A DNA stretch of 6,824 bases from JBOHHM01 sp050725495 (GCA_050725495.1 JBOHHM010000049.1:1-6824), one strand, 5' to 3'; numbered from the stretch's first letter, positions 1-6,166 are shown. Numbers and translations are program-made. The notes: generated from the sequence alone by a model not told the origin.

Positions 1-667
1 GCGTGAGCTGGATATCGCCGGTGCCGGGCGGCAGGTCGACGATCAGGTAATCGAGGTCTTTCCAGTTGGTCTGGCGCAGCAGCTGCTCCAGCGCCTGCGT
101 GACCATGGGGCCGCGCCAGATCATCGCTTGGTCCTGGTCGACGAGGAAGCCAATGGACATGACCTGCACGCCGTAGTTCTCCATCGGCTCCATGGTCTTG
201 CCGTCAGCGCTTTCGGGCCGGCCCTCGATGCCCATCATCATGGGCTGGCTGGGGCCATAGATGTCGGCATCCAGCAGGCCCACGGCCGCGCCTTCGGCCG
301 CCAGCGCCAGCGCCAGGTTGACGGCCGTGGTGCTCTTGCCCACGCCGCCCTTGCCGGAGGCCACGGCGATGATGTTTTTCACCGTGGGCAGCAGGGCCAC
401 GCCGCGCTGCACCGCGTGCGCGATGACCTTGGTGCGGATGCTGACCGACACATTGTCGACGCCCGCGACACCCTTGGCGGCGGCCACGAGAGCCTGGCTC
501 AAGGCCGGGTGCTGGCTTTGGGCGGGGTAGCCCAGCTCGACCTCGAACGACACGTCGGCGCCAGCGACCTGGAGGTTCTTGAGGGCTTTGGTGGAAACAA
601 AGTCGTGGCCTGTGTGGGGGTCGACAACGGCTTGCAGGGCTTGTAACAATTGCTCGGAGGTGGCCAT
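1..667 (-). CDS. apbC: Iron-sulfur cluster carrier ATPase ApbC/Mrp, N-terminal part (truncated by window edge)
   Basis: P-loop ATPase of the Mrp/NBP35 family, which in related bacteria binds a labile Fe-S cluster and passes it to apoproteins in the cytoplasm. I translated the minus strand from the ATG at 667-665; it stays open for 222 codons to the window edge. An N-terminal MIP18/DUF59-type domain covers about residues 1-85. It is followed by the deviant Walker A GKGGVGKST (105-113), the Mrp signature DADIYGPS (133-140) and a Walker B-like stretch with DLPPGTGD (211-218). The CxxC motif expected near the C-terminus would lie outside the window, so cluster-binding residues cannot be checked. 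The ATG is chosen because the DUF59 domain begins directly after it; the ribosome binding site is weak (GAAAG only). The gene is divergent from metG, as mrp is in E. coli. The family call is secure; the client proteins are unknown. Confidence 0.95.
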   Translation of the reverse strand, partial: MATSEQLLQALQAVVDPHTGHDFVSTKALKNLQVAGADVSFEVELGYPAQSQHPALSQALVAAAKGVAGVDNVSVSIRTKVIAHAVQRGVALLPTVKNIIAVASGKGGVGKSTTAVNLALALAAEGAAVGLLDADIYGPSQPMMMGIEGRPESADGKTMEPMENYGVQVMSIGFLVDQDQAMIWRGPMVTQALEQLLRQTNWKDLDYLIVDLPPGTGDIQLT

Positions 668-704
668 TCGCGGGTCTTTCAGGGAACTGGGGTGACTGCC
701 GCGC

Positions 705-710
705 AGTGTA
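705..710 (-). promoter_or_regulatory. Possible -10 box for apbC
   Basis: The minus strand reads TACACT here, about 38 bases before the apbC start codon, which would give a leader of roughly 30 nt. No convincing -35 hexamer sits 16-18 bases upstream. The call rests on the -10 resemblance and on the need for a promoter in this 86-bp divergent gap. Confidence 0.35.
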
Positions 711-721
711 GCGACAACTCA

Positions 722-727
722 TAAAAT
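722..727 (+). promoter_or_regulatory. Probable -10 box for metG
   Basis: TAAAAT lies 26 bases before the metG ATG, in an AT-rich patch of an otherwise GC-rich gap. A transcription start near 734 would give a leader of about 20 nt. The matching -35 region (about 699-704) is GC-rich and unlike TTGACA. The same TAAAAT box appears before the DUF3460 gene in this window, which supports it as a promoter type of this genome. No Shine-Dalgarno is visible before metG. Confidence 0.5.
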
Positions 728-753
728 CGGGGATTGCCCGCAAAAAGCCCCAA

Positions 754-2835
754 ATGACTGCCTCGTCCGCCCCCCGCAAGCTCTTCGTCACCACCGCCCT
801 GCCCTACGCCAACGGCAAATTCCACATCGGCCACATCATGGAGTACATCCAGGCCGACATCTGGGTGCGGTTCCAGCGCATGCAGGGCCACATGGTGCAT
901 TTCGTCGGCGCCGACGATGCGCACGGCGCACCCATCATGATCGCGGCCGAGAAAGCCGGCAAGACGCCGCAGGAGTTCGTGGGCGAGATCGCCGCAGGCC
1001 GTCAGCAGTACCTCGACGGCTTTCACATCCGGTTCGACAACTGGCATTCGACCGACAGTGCGGAAAACACCGAGCTGGCCCAGGGCATCTACCAGCGCCT
1101 CAAGGCCGGCGGCCTGATTGCCACGCGCACCATCGAGCAGTTCTACGACCCGCTCAAGGGCATGTTCCTGCCCGACCGCTACATCAAGGGCGAATGCCCG
1201 AAGTGCGGCGCCAAGGACCAGTACGGCGACTCCTGCGAAGTCTGCAGCGCGGTCTACGCCCCGACCGACCTGAAGAACCCCTACTCCACGCTGAGCGGCG
1301 CGACGCCTGAGCTGCGCAGCTCCGAGCACTTTTTCTTCACGCTGTCCGACCCCCAGGTGGTGGACTTCCTCAAGAGCTGGACGCAGGACGGCAAGCTGCA
1401 GGCCGAAATGGCCAAGAAGGCCAGCGAGTGGTTCGACGCCGGCATGGCCGACTGGGACATCAGCCGCGACGCGCCCTACTTCGGCATCGAGATCCCCGAC
1501 ACGCCGGGCAAGTACTTCTACGTCTGGCTCGACGCGCCGGTGGGCTACCTCGCCAGCCTCAAAAACCATTTCGACAAGGGCCAGGCGGCCAACCACTGGC
1601 ATGAGGCCTCGCGCACCACGCAGAGTTTTGACGAATTCATGGCCGACCCGGCGGTCGAGCAGGTGCATTTCATCGGCAAGGACATCGTCTACTTCCACAC
1701 CCTGTTCTGGCCCGCGATGCTGCAGTTCTCGGGCCGCAAGACGCCCAGCGAGGTCAACGTGCACGGCTTCATCACCGTCAGCGGCGAGAAGATGAGCAAG
1801 AGCCGCGGCACCGGCATCGACCCGCTCAAGTACCTGGGCCTGGGGCTGAACCCCGAATGGCTGCGCTACTACATCGCGGCCAAGCTCAACAGCAAGGTCG
1901 AGGACGTGGACTTCAACCCCGAGGACTTCGTGGCGCGGGTCAATGCCGACCTGATTGGCAAGTACGTCAACATCGCCAGCCGCGCGGCGGGCTTTATCGC
2001 CAAGCGCTTCGGTGGCCAGCTGGGCGAGGTGTCGCCCGACGGCGCAGGCCTGCTGAGCCTGCTGCGCCTGCACAGCGACACCATCGCCGAGCTCTATGCG
2101 GGGCGCGAATTTGCCAAGACGCTGCGCGAAATCATGCTGCTGGCCGATCGCGTCAATGAGTATGTGGACCAGAACAAGCCCTGGGAGCTGGCCAAGCAAC
2201 AGGGCATGGACGCGCGGCTGCACGACGTGTGCACGGTCTGCATCGAGGCCTTTGCCCTGCTGACGACCTACCTCAAGCCCGTGCTGCCGGCCCTGGCGGC
2301 CCAGGTCGAGGCCTTTTTGAAGGTCGAAAGCTTCAATTTTGATAGCGCCTCACGCCCGCTGGGCAAGGGCCACAGCATAGGTGAATACAAGCATTTGATG
2401 CAGCGCGTCGATGTTAAGCAGCTCGACGCGCTGTTCGAGCCGCCGGCCGCCGCCGAGCCGGACAAGGTGCTGCCCGGCGGCGAAGAGCTGGCCCCGACCA
2501 TCAGCATCGACGACTTCGCCAAGGTCGACCTGCGCATCGCCCAGATCGTGGGCTGCGAGCCGGTCGACGGCTCGACCAAGCTGCTGCGCCTCACGCTCGA
2601 CGTGGGCGAGGGCAGGACACGCAATGTGTTCTCCGGCATTGCCTCGTCCTACAAGCCCGAAGACCTGGTCGGCAAGCTCACCGTGATGGTGGCCAACCTC
2701 GCCCCGCGCAAGATGAAGTTCGGCATCAGCGAAGGCATGGTGCTGGCCGCCAGCCATGCCGACGAGAAAGCCCAGCCCGGCATCCATGTACTCAACCCCT
2801 GGCCCGGTGCCCAACCGGGCATGCGGGTGCGCTGA
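754..2835 (+). CDS. metG: Methionine--tRNA ligase (MetG)
   Basis: Cytoplasmic class I aminoacyl-tRNA synthetase that charges tRNA-Met and initiator tRNA with methionine using ATP. The 693-aa protein has the usual full length of the long dimeric form. The HIGH motif is at residues 24-27 after YANGKF. The CP-domain zinc knuckle has Cys148, Cys151, Cys161 and Cys164 (CPKC/CEVC). The motif WLDAPVGY is at 258-265 and the KMSKS loop at 346-350. A mostly helical anticodon-binding domain covers about 400-550. The C-terminal tRNA-binding OB-fold (Trbp111/EMAPII-like) starts near residue 583 (ISIDDF) and runs to the end. The ATG at 754 is favoured because the catalytic domain starts directly after it and a TAAAAT box lies just upstream. 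All key motifs are intact. An AT-richer patch around 2328-2395 codes for the linker before the OB-fold and is discussed as a finding. Confidence 0.98.
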   Translation: MTASSAPRKLFVTTALPYANGKFHIGHIMEYIQADIWVRFQRMQGHMVHFVGADDAHGAPIMIAAEKAGKTPQEFVGEIAAGRQQYLDGFHIRFDNWHSTDSAENTELAQGIYQRLKAGGLIATRTIEQFYDPLKGMFLPDRYIKGECPKCGAKDQYGDSCEVCSAVYAPTDLKNPYSTLSGATPELRSSEHFFFTLSDPQVVDFLKSWTQDGKLQAEMAKKASEWFDAGMADWDISRDAPYFGIEIPDTPGKYFYVWLDAPVGYLASLKNHFDKGQAANHWHEASRTTQSFDEFMADPAVEQVHFIGKDIVYFHTLFWPAMLQFSGRKTPSEVNVHGFITVSGEKMSKSRGTGIDPLKYLGLGLNPEWLRYYIAAKLNSKVEDVDFNPEDFVARVNADLIGKYVNIASRAAGFIAKRFGGQLGEVSPDGAGLLSLLRLHSDTIAELYAGREFAKTLREIMLLADRVNEYVDQNKPWELAKQQGMDARLHDVCTVCIEAFALLTTYLKPVLPALAAQVEAFLKVESFNFDSASRPLGKGHSIGEYKHLMQRVDVKQLDALFEPPAAAEPDKVLPGGEELAPTISIDDFAKVDLRIAQIVGCEPVDGSTKLLRLTLDVGEGRTRNVFSGIASSYKPEDLVGKLTVMVANLAPRKMKFGISEGMVLAASHADEKAQPGIHVLNPWPGAQPGMRVR
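2802..2820 (+). other. Perfect 7-bp stem-loop at the 3' end of metG
   Basis: GCCCGGT (2802-2808) and ACCGGGC (2814-2820) are exact inverted repeats around a 5-base loop, inside the last codons of metG, ending 13 bases before the stop. No T-run follows, so it is not a standard intrinsic terminator. It could slow decay from the 3' side or be a chance result of the Pro-Gly-Ala-Gln-Pro-Gly coding stretch. The pairing is seen directly; any function is inference. Confidence 0.4.
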
Positions 2836-2843
2836 AGCGAATT

Positions 2844-2847
2844 GGAG
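2844..2847 (+). promoter_or_regulatory. Ribosome binding site that decides the small lipoprotein start
   Basis: GGAG lies 6 bases before the ATG at 2854. It overlaps the in-frame TTG at 2842, so that TTG cannot use it. This favours 2854 as the start, giving an 80-aa precursor. Confidence 0.65.
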
Positions 2848-2853
2848 TCTGTC

Positions 2854-3096
2854 ATGTCGATGCCGCCCCCCTTCGTCAAACGATTCGTTCCGTGGGCGAC
2901 CGGCATGGCCCTGGCCGCCCCCCTGCTAGGTGGCTGCACCGTGATCGCCGTGGCCGATACCGCGGCCACCATCGCCGTCAAGACCGTGGGCCTTGCCGCC
3001 GATGCCGCGATCGGCACCGTCCGCATCACCGGCAAGGTTGTCGGCGCAGCTGTCGATGCGGCCATTCCCGACAGCGCCGAGCCGGCCAAGCCCTGA
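2854..3096 (+). CDS. Small putative lipoprotein with an 18-residue repeat
   Basis: An 80-aa precursor of unknown function. The N-terminus has Lys9 and Arg10, a hydrophobic stretch (11-25) and a lipobox LLGGC with Cys28 as the likely lipidated residue, so the mature protein is only about 53 aa. Residue +2 is Thr, which by the E. coli rule suggests sorting to the outer membrane. The mature part is rich in Ala and Val and repeats with an 18-residue period: Lys43/Gly46/Asp50 match Lys61/Gly64/Asp68, and ADAAI (49-53 region) matches VDAAI (67-71). The tail is short and Pro-rich. The gene starts 18 bp after metG, so read-through is likely. It resembles short Ala/Val/Gly-rich lipoproteins annotated in other proteobacteria, but I cannot name the family with certainty. 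An internal ATG at 2860 is an alternative start. Confidence 0.8.
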   Translation: MSMPPPFVKRFVPWATGMALAAPLLGGCTVIAVADTAATIAVKTVGLAADAAIGTVRITGKVVGAAVDAAIPDSAEPAKP

Positions 3097-3139
3097 TGAC
3101 CCGGTCAAGCCCGCCCAGCCCCGGTCGGCGCGCCTGGCA

Positions 3140-3166
3140 CGGCGCATGCTTGCGCTGCTGATAGCG
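3140..3166 (+). other. Overlapping alternative stem-loops in the 129-bp gap before the DUF1275 gene
   Basis: Bases 3140-3146 can pair with 3151-3157 around the loop TGCT (7 bp with one G-T pair). Bases 3153-3156 (CGCT) can pair with 3163-3166 (AGCG). The two stems share bases 3153-3157, so they exclude each other. There is no T-run and no visible promoter in this gap. The rest of 3097-3225 shows nothing else recognisable apart from the ribosome binding site. It may be chance in GC-rich sequence. Confidence 0.25.
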
Positions 3167-3214
3167 GGCCGCACCTCGGGAGCCGGGCCTGTGGTGCTGC
3201 ATTCCCATCTCATT

Positions 3215-3218
3215 GAGG
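3215..3218 (+). promoter_or_regulatory. Ribosome binding site of the DUF1275 gene
   Basis: GAGG lies 7 bases before the ATG at 3226, a good spacing. It supports that start, which also places the first conserved DUF1275 segment at residues 27-50. Confidence 0.6.
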
Positions 3219-3225
3219 CACAGAC

Positions 3226-3960
3226 ATGATTCCTTTCGTGCGCGGCTGGATCGACGTTGACCGCACCACCCAAGCCAATGTCCGCCTGGGCGCAACCCTG
3301 AGCTTTGTGGCCGGAGCCGCCAACGCAGGCGGCTTTCTGGCCGTGGGACAGTACACCTCACACATGACCGGGGTGCTGTCGTCGGTGGCGGACAACGTGG
3401 TGCTGGGGCATCTGGCGCCGGCCATCGCGGGGCTGGGGGCGCTGCTGGCTTTTGTGATGGGCGCCATGACCACGGCCTGGATGGTGAACTGGGGGCTGCG
3501 CCAGCAGTTGCGCAGCGCCTATGGCCTGCCGCTGCTGGCGGAGTCGCTGGCCCTGCTCGTGTTCGGCCTGTTTGGTGCCGCGATCCATGTGTTCGCCCAC
3601 CTGTTCATGCCGCTGACCGTCTTGCTGCTGTGCTTCATCATGGGCTTGCAGAATGCGGTCATCACCAAGATTTCCCGGGCCGAAATCCGCACGACCCATG
3701 TCACCGGCTTGGTGACCGACCTCGGGATCGAACTGGGCAAGCTGCTGTACATGAACCGGGGAACGAAGATCCCTTCGCCCGTGCTGGCCAATCGCAGCAA
3801 GCTGCGCCTTCAGTCCCTGTTGATCACCAGCTTCATCAGCGGTGGACTGGTCGGGGCCCTCGGATTCAAGTTCATCGGCTATGGCGCGACCGTGCCGCTG
3901 GCGTTGCTGCTGTTGCTGCTGGTGATGCGCCCGCTGCTGCAGGACTTGCAGCGCCGCTAG
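3226..3960 (+). CDS. DUF1275 (YoaK-family) integral membrane protein
   Basis: A 244-aa inner-membrane protein of the DUF1275/YoaK family, whose biochemical role I do not know to be established. Hydrophobic segments lie at about 21-41, 63-88, 101-121, 127-147, 196-214 and 218-235, giving about six membrane spans. Two conserved blocks identify the family: one with GAANAGGF and TSHMTG (28-50) and one with GLQNA and TTHVTG (140-162). These blocks also resemble each other, pointing to an internal duplication. The C-terminus is a Leu-rich span followed by a short basic tail. The SulP transporter gene begins 12 bp after its stop, so the two are probably one transcription unit. A transport role is plausible from topology and neighbour but is inference. 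The family assignment is firm; the function is not. Confidence 0.88.
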   Translation: MIPFVRGWIDVDRTTQANVRLGATLSFVAGAANAGGFLAVGQYTSHMTGVLSSVADNVVLGHLAPAIAGLGALLAFVMGAMTTAWMVNWGLRQQLRSAYGLPLLAESLALLVFGLFGAAIHVFAHLFMPLTVLLLCFIMGLQNAVITKISRAEIRTTHVTGLVTDLGIELGKLLYMNRGTKIPSPVLANRSKLRLQSLLITSFISGGLVGALGFKFIGYGATVPLALLLLLLVMRPLLQDLQRR

Positions 3961-3972
3961 CACCGGCACACA

Positions 3973-5640
3973 ATGCAGGCCATGCTCAATGGTCTGCCTG
4001 CCCTCAGTCCTTTCCGGCCCCGCCTGCTCGATGCCCTGCGCGATTACCACCCGGATCGCTTCGTCAAAGACCTGGGGGCCGGCCTCACGGTGGGCGTCGT
4101 GGCCCTGCCGCTGGCGATGGCGTTTGCGATCGCCTCCGGCCTCAAGCCCGAAGCGGGGCTGTGGACCGCGATCATCGCGGGCTTTGTGATCTCGGCGCTG
4201 GGCGGCTCCAATGTACAGATCGGCGGCCCGGCCGGCGCCTTCATCGTGATCGTCTATGGCATCGTCGAGCGCTACGGCGTGGCCAACCTGCTGATCGCCA
4301 CGGCCTGCGCCGGCGTGCTGCTGTTCACGCTGGGCCTGCTCAAGCTCGGCAACCTGGTGCGCTACGTGCCGGTCAGCATCGTGATCGGCTTCACCAATGG
4401 CATTGCGGTGCTGATTGCGCTGTCGCAGCTCAAGGACTGGCTGGGGCTGAACATCGCCAAGATGCCGGCCGACTTTTTTTCGCAGCTCTGGGCCATAGCC
4501 ACCCATTTCCACAGCTTCAACCCCTATGCCTGCGCGCTCGGCTCGGTCTGCCTGCTGGGCCTGTGGGTCTGGCCGCGGTTGTTTGCGCACGGCTCACCCG
4601 TGGTGCGCGTGTTCGAAGGCCACACGGTGCGCACCTTTGCGCGGGTGCCGGGGCCCATCGTCGCGCTGGTCACGCTCACGCTGCTGGCCTGGGCGCTCAA
4701 GCTGCCGGTCGAGACCATAGGCTCGCGCTTTGGCGGCATCCCGAGCAGCGTTCCCGCATTGGCGCTGCCCGACTTCAGCTGGGAGACGGTGCGCCTGCTG
4801 GTCACGCCCACGATCACCATCGCGCTGCTGGGCGCCATCGAGTCGCTGCTGTGCGCGCGCGTGGCCGACCAGCTCGCGACCGATCCGCACCACCGCAAGC
4901 ACGACCCGAACCAGGAGCTGATGGCCCAGGGCGCGGCCAATTTCATCGCCCCGTTCTTTGGCGGCATGCCGGCCACGGGCACCATCGCCCGCACCGTGAC
5001 CAATATCCGATCGGGCGCGACCTCGCCGGTGGCGGGCATGGTGCACGCCGCCGCGTTGACGGCCGTGGTGCTGGTGGCGGCCCCGCTGGCCCTGCATGTT
5101 CCTCTGGCGGTGCTCGCCGGCGTGCTGCTGTCGGTGGCCTTGAACATGGGCGAGTGGCATGAGTTCGTGCGTCTCAAGCAGTTCAGCAACCACTACCGGC
5201 TGCTGCTGCTGGGCACCTTTTTCCTGACCGTGGTGTTCGACCTGACGGTGGCGGTCGAAGTGGGGCTGGTGCTGGCCTGCCTGCTGTTCGTGCGGCGCAT
5301 GAGCTCGCTGTTCCGGATCGAACCGGTCGCGCAAAGCGGCAACGAGCTGACTTACCGGCTCTATGGCGCGCTGTTTTTTGGCGCGGCGGCCAAGGTCGAC
5401 CCCATCGTGCAGGCCGTCGAAGCCGCGCCGCGGGGGCTGCGGCTGGTGCTCGACGCCTCGCAGCTGATCGCGCTCGACACCACCGGGCTCGATGCGCTCG
5501 AGCAGCTGCTCAAGGCCGTGGTGCAGCGCGGCGGCCAGCTCTACATCACGGGGCTCAACGAGCAGCCGCGCTCGCTGATCGAGCGCTCCGGCTTTGCGGC
5601 CGATCTCGCCGCCTGCCAGGCCGGTGCGAGCTCAGCGTGA
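3973..5640 (+). CDS. SulP-family anion transporter with STAS domain, DauA-like
   Basis: A 555-aa inner-membrane secondary transporter of the SulP/SLC26 family. The N-terminal membrane domain (about 30-440, UraA-like fold, usually 14 spans) begins with GLTVGVVALPLAMAFAIASG and carries GGPAGAF (84-90), GAIESLLC (287-294) and NQELMAQG through GGMPATGTIART (from 313). A cytoplasmic STAS domain covers about 457-550, with DTTG (502-505) where many anti-sigma antagonist relatives have DSSG. GAIESLLC and the following block recall E. coli DauA (YchM), an aerobic C4-dicarboxylate transporter, more than the bicarbonate transporter BicA, which as I recall has Asp and Thr in place of Glu290 and Cys294. 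Substrate therefore stays open: C4-dicarboxylate, sulfate or bicarbonate. The start is uncertain: ATG 3973 or ATG 3982, neither with a good ribosome binding site, which suggests coupling to the DUF1275 gene 12 bp upstream. The last 9 bp overlap the convergent lipoprotein gene. Confidence 0.93.
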   Translation: MQAMLNGLPALSPFRPRLLDALRDYHPDRFVKDLGAGLTVGVVALPLAMAFAIASGLKPEAGLWTAIIAGFVISALGGSNVQIGGPAGAFIVIVYGIVERYGVANLLIATACAGVLLFTLGLLKLGNLVRYVPVSIVIGFTNGIAVLIALSQLKDWLGLNIAKMPADFFSQLWAIATHFHSFNPYACALGSVCLLGLWVWPRLFAHGSPVVRVFEGHTVRTFARVPGPIVALVTLTLLAWALKLPVETIGSRFGGIPSSVPALALPDFSWETVRLLVTPTITIALLGAIESLLCARVADQLATDPHHRKHDPNQELMAQGAANFIAPFFGGMPATGTIARTVTNIRSGATSPVAGMVHAAALTAVVLVAAPLALHVPLAVLAGVLLSVALNMGEWHEFVRLKQFSNHYRLLLLGTFFLTVVFDLTVAVEVGLVLACLLFVRRMSSLFRIEPVAQSGNELTYRLYGALFFGAAAKVDPIVQAVEAAPRGLRLVLDASQLIALDTTGLDALEQLLKAVVQRGGQLYITGLNEQPRSLIERSGFAADLAACQAGASSA

Positions 5641-6141
5641 GGGGCCGCCGCGGTTGTCCGGGGCCTCGGGGTCGGGTGCCGAGGCGCTGCGCAGCACCCT
5701 GTGATCAGCGCTGAAGATCACCGAAAACACCATCGAGATGTTGGGCGGCGCGAGATAGCGCCAGTCGTAGACGATCTCCTGCGCCAGCGCGTAGGGCGTG
5801 ATCCTCATGGGCTTGCCCAGCAGCCGGCGCACCTCTTCGACCATCATGCCGGGCTTCACGCGGGCAAAATTCTCGGGCGTGAGCACCTGGCGCAGCGCGC
5901 TCATCCTGCCGTCCGCGCCAATCGTGATCATGTAGTTTTTGTGGCCTGCGGGCTGGCGGTTGTACTCGAGAGTGCGCCCGCCCCGGGGCGCATCCCAGAT
6001 GTTCTCGGGCTCGCCGAAGCGCGCGCGCACATCGGCTTCGGTCGACACACCCTCTTCGAGCTCGCTGATGCGCTGGGGGTCGCAGCCCAGCAGGCCCAGC
6101 AGCGCGGCCATCAGTCCCATAACCCCAATCCTCCTGAACAT
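5632..6141 (-). CDS. Lipoprotein with two tandem BamE/SmpA-like modules
   Basis: A 169-aa precursor lipoprotein. The chosen ATG (6141-6139) gives a typical signal: MFRR, a hydrophobic core, and the lipobox LLGC with Cys20. An in-frame GTG at 6147 would add two residues; an ATG at 6120 behind a strong AGGAGG would remove the basic n-region, so it is less likely despite the better ribosome binding site. The mature part holds two similar modules of the SmpA/OmlA/BamE type, about 25-86 and 92-152. Each has a Gly-containing helix start (EGVSTEADVRARFGEP; PGMMVEEVRRLLGKP), an aromatic strand (TLEYNR; IVYDWR) and a closing strand ending in DGRMSA or DHRVLR. Residue +2 after Cys is Asp, which in E. 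coli retains lipoproteins in the inner membrane. The C-terminus is Pro/Asp-rich and disordered-looking. It is probably not the canonical BamE, which normally has one module. Confidence 0.88.
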   Translation of the reverse strand: MFRRIGVMGLMAALLGLLGCDPQRISELEEGVSTEADVRARFGEPENIWDAPRGGRTLEYNRQPAGHKNYMITIGADGRMSALRQVLTPENFARVKPGMMVEEVRRLLGKPMRITPYALAQEIVYDWRYLAPPNISMVFSVIFSADHRVLRSASAPDPEAPDNRGGPSR

Positions 6142-6152
6142 GGCCACCCCGG

Positions 6153-6158
6153 TAAAAT
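6153..6158 (+). promoter_or_regulatory. Probable -10 box for the DUF3460 gene
   Basis: TAAAAT lies 20 bases before the ATG at 6179, within only 37 bp separating two divergent start codons. A transcription start near 6165 leaves a leader of about 14 nt that just includes the GAGG at 6167-6170. No good -35 is seen at the expected place (about 6130-6135). The box matches the one before metG. Confidence 0.5.
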
Positions 6159-6166
6159 CCGCCCAA

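Noticed and set aside
128..646. 172-aa plus-strand open frame opposite apbC
   Set aside because: The minus strand encodes an unbroken ApbC with Walker A and Mrp signatures over the same bases; the plus-strand product has no domain features.
679..2223. 514-aa open frame on the minus strand, antisense to metG
   Set aside because: It lies fully inside metG and is rich in Ala, Val, Leu, Gly and Asp as expected for the complement of a GC-rich gene. It has no recognisable domain, and metG is certain.
2842..2853. TTG start 12 bases earlier for the small lipoprotein
   Set aside because: The GGAG ribosome binding site overlaps this TTG, and the ATG at 2854 gives a good spacing and a normal lipoprotein signal.
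3358..4590. 410-aa minus-strand open frame across the DUF1275 and SulP genes
   Set aside because: Its composition is extremely rich in Gln, Arg, His and Gly without any fold pattern, typical of an antisense shadow, and it crosses two well-supported genes.
3630..5162. 510-aa plus-strand open frame overlapping the DUF1275 and SulP genes
   Set aside because: It is in another frame of two recognised genes, with Arg/Pro/Ala/Gly-rich low-complexity content and no motif.
3226..5640. Transport genes as part of a mobile or horizontally acquired island
   Set aside because: Base composition and codon use look like the neighbouring housekeeping genes, and there are no integrase, transposase, tRNA or flanking repeats.
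5637..5670. Possible bidirectional terminator hairpin at the convergent gene ends
   Set aside because: The GAGG/CCTC arms pair for only a few bases with mismatched G-G positions next to them, and there is no T-run on either strand.
6120..6138. ATG at 6120 behind AGGAGG as the start of the BamE-like lipoprotein
   Set aside because: The ribosome binding site is strong, but this start removes the Arg-Arg n-region and leaves only 12 residues before the lipobox Cys. The ATG at 6141 gives a complete signal peptide. It remains a minor alternative.
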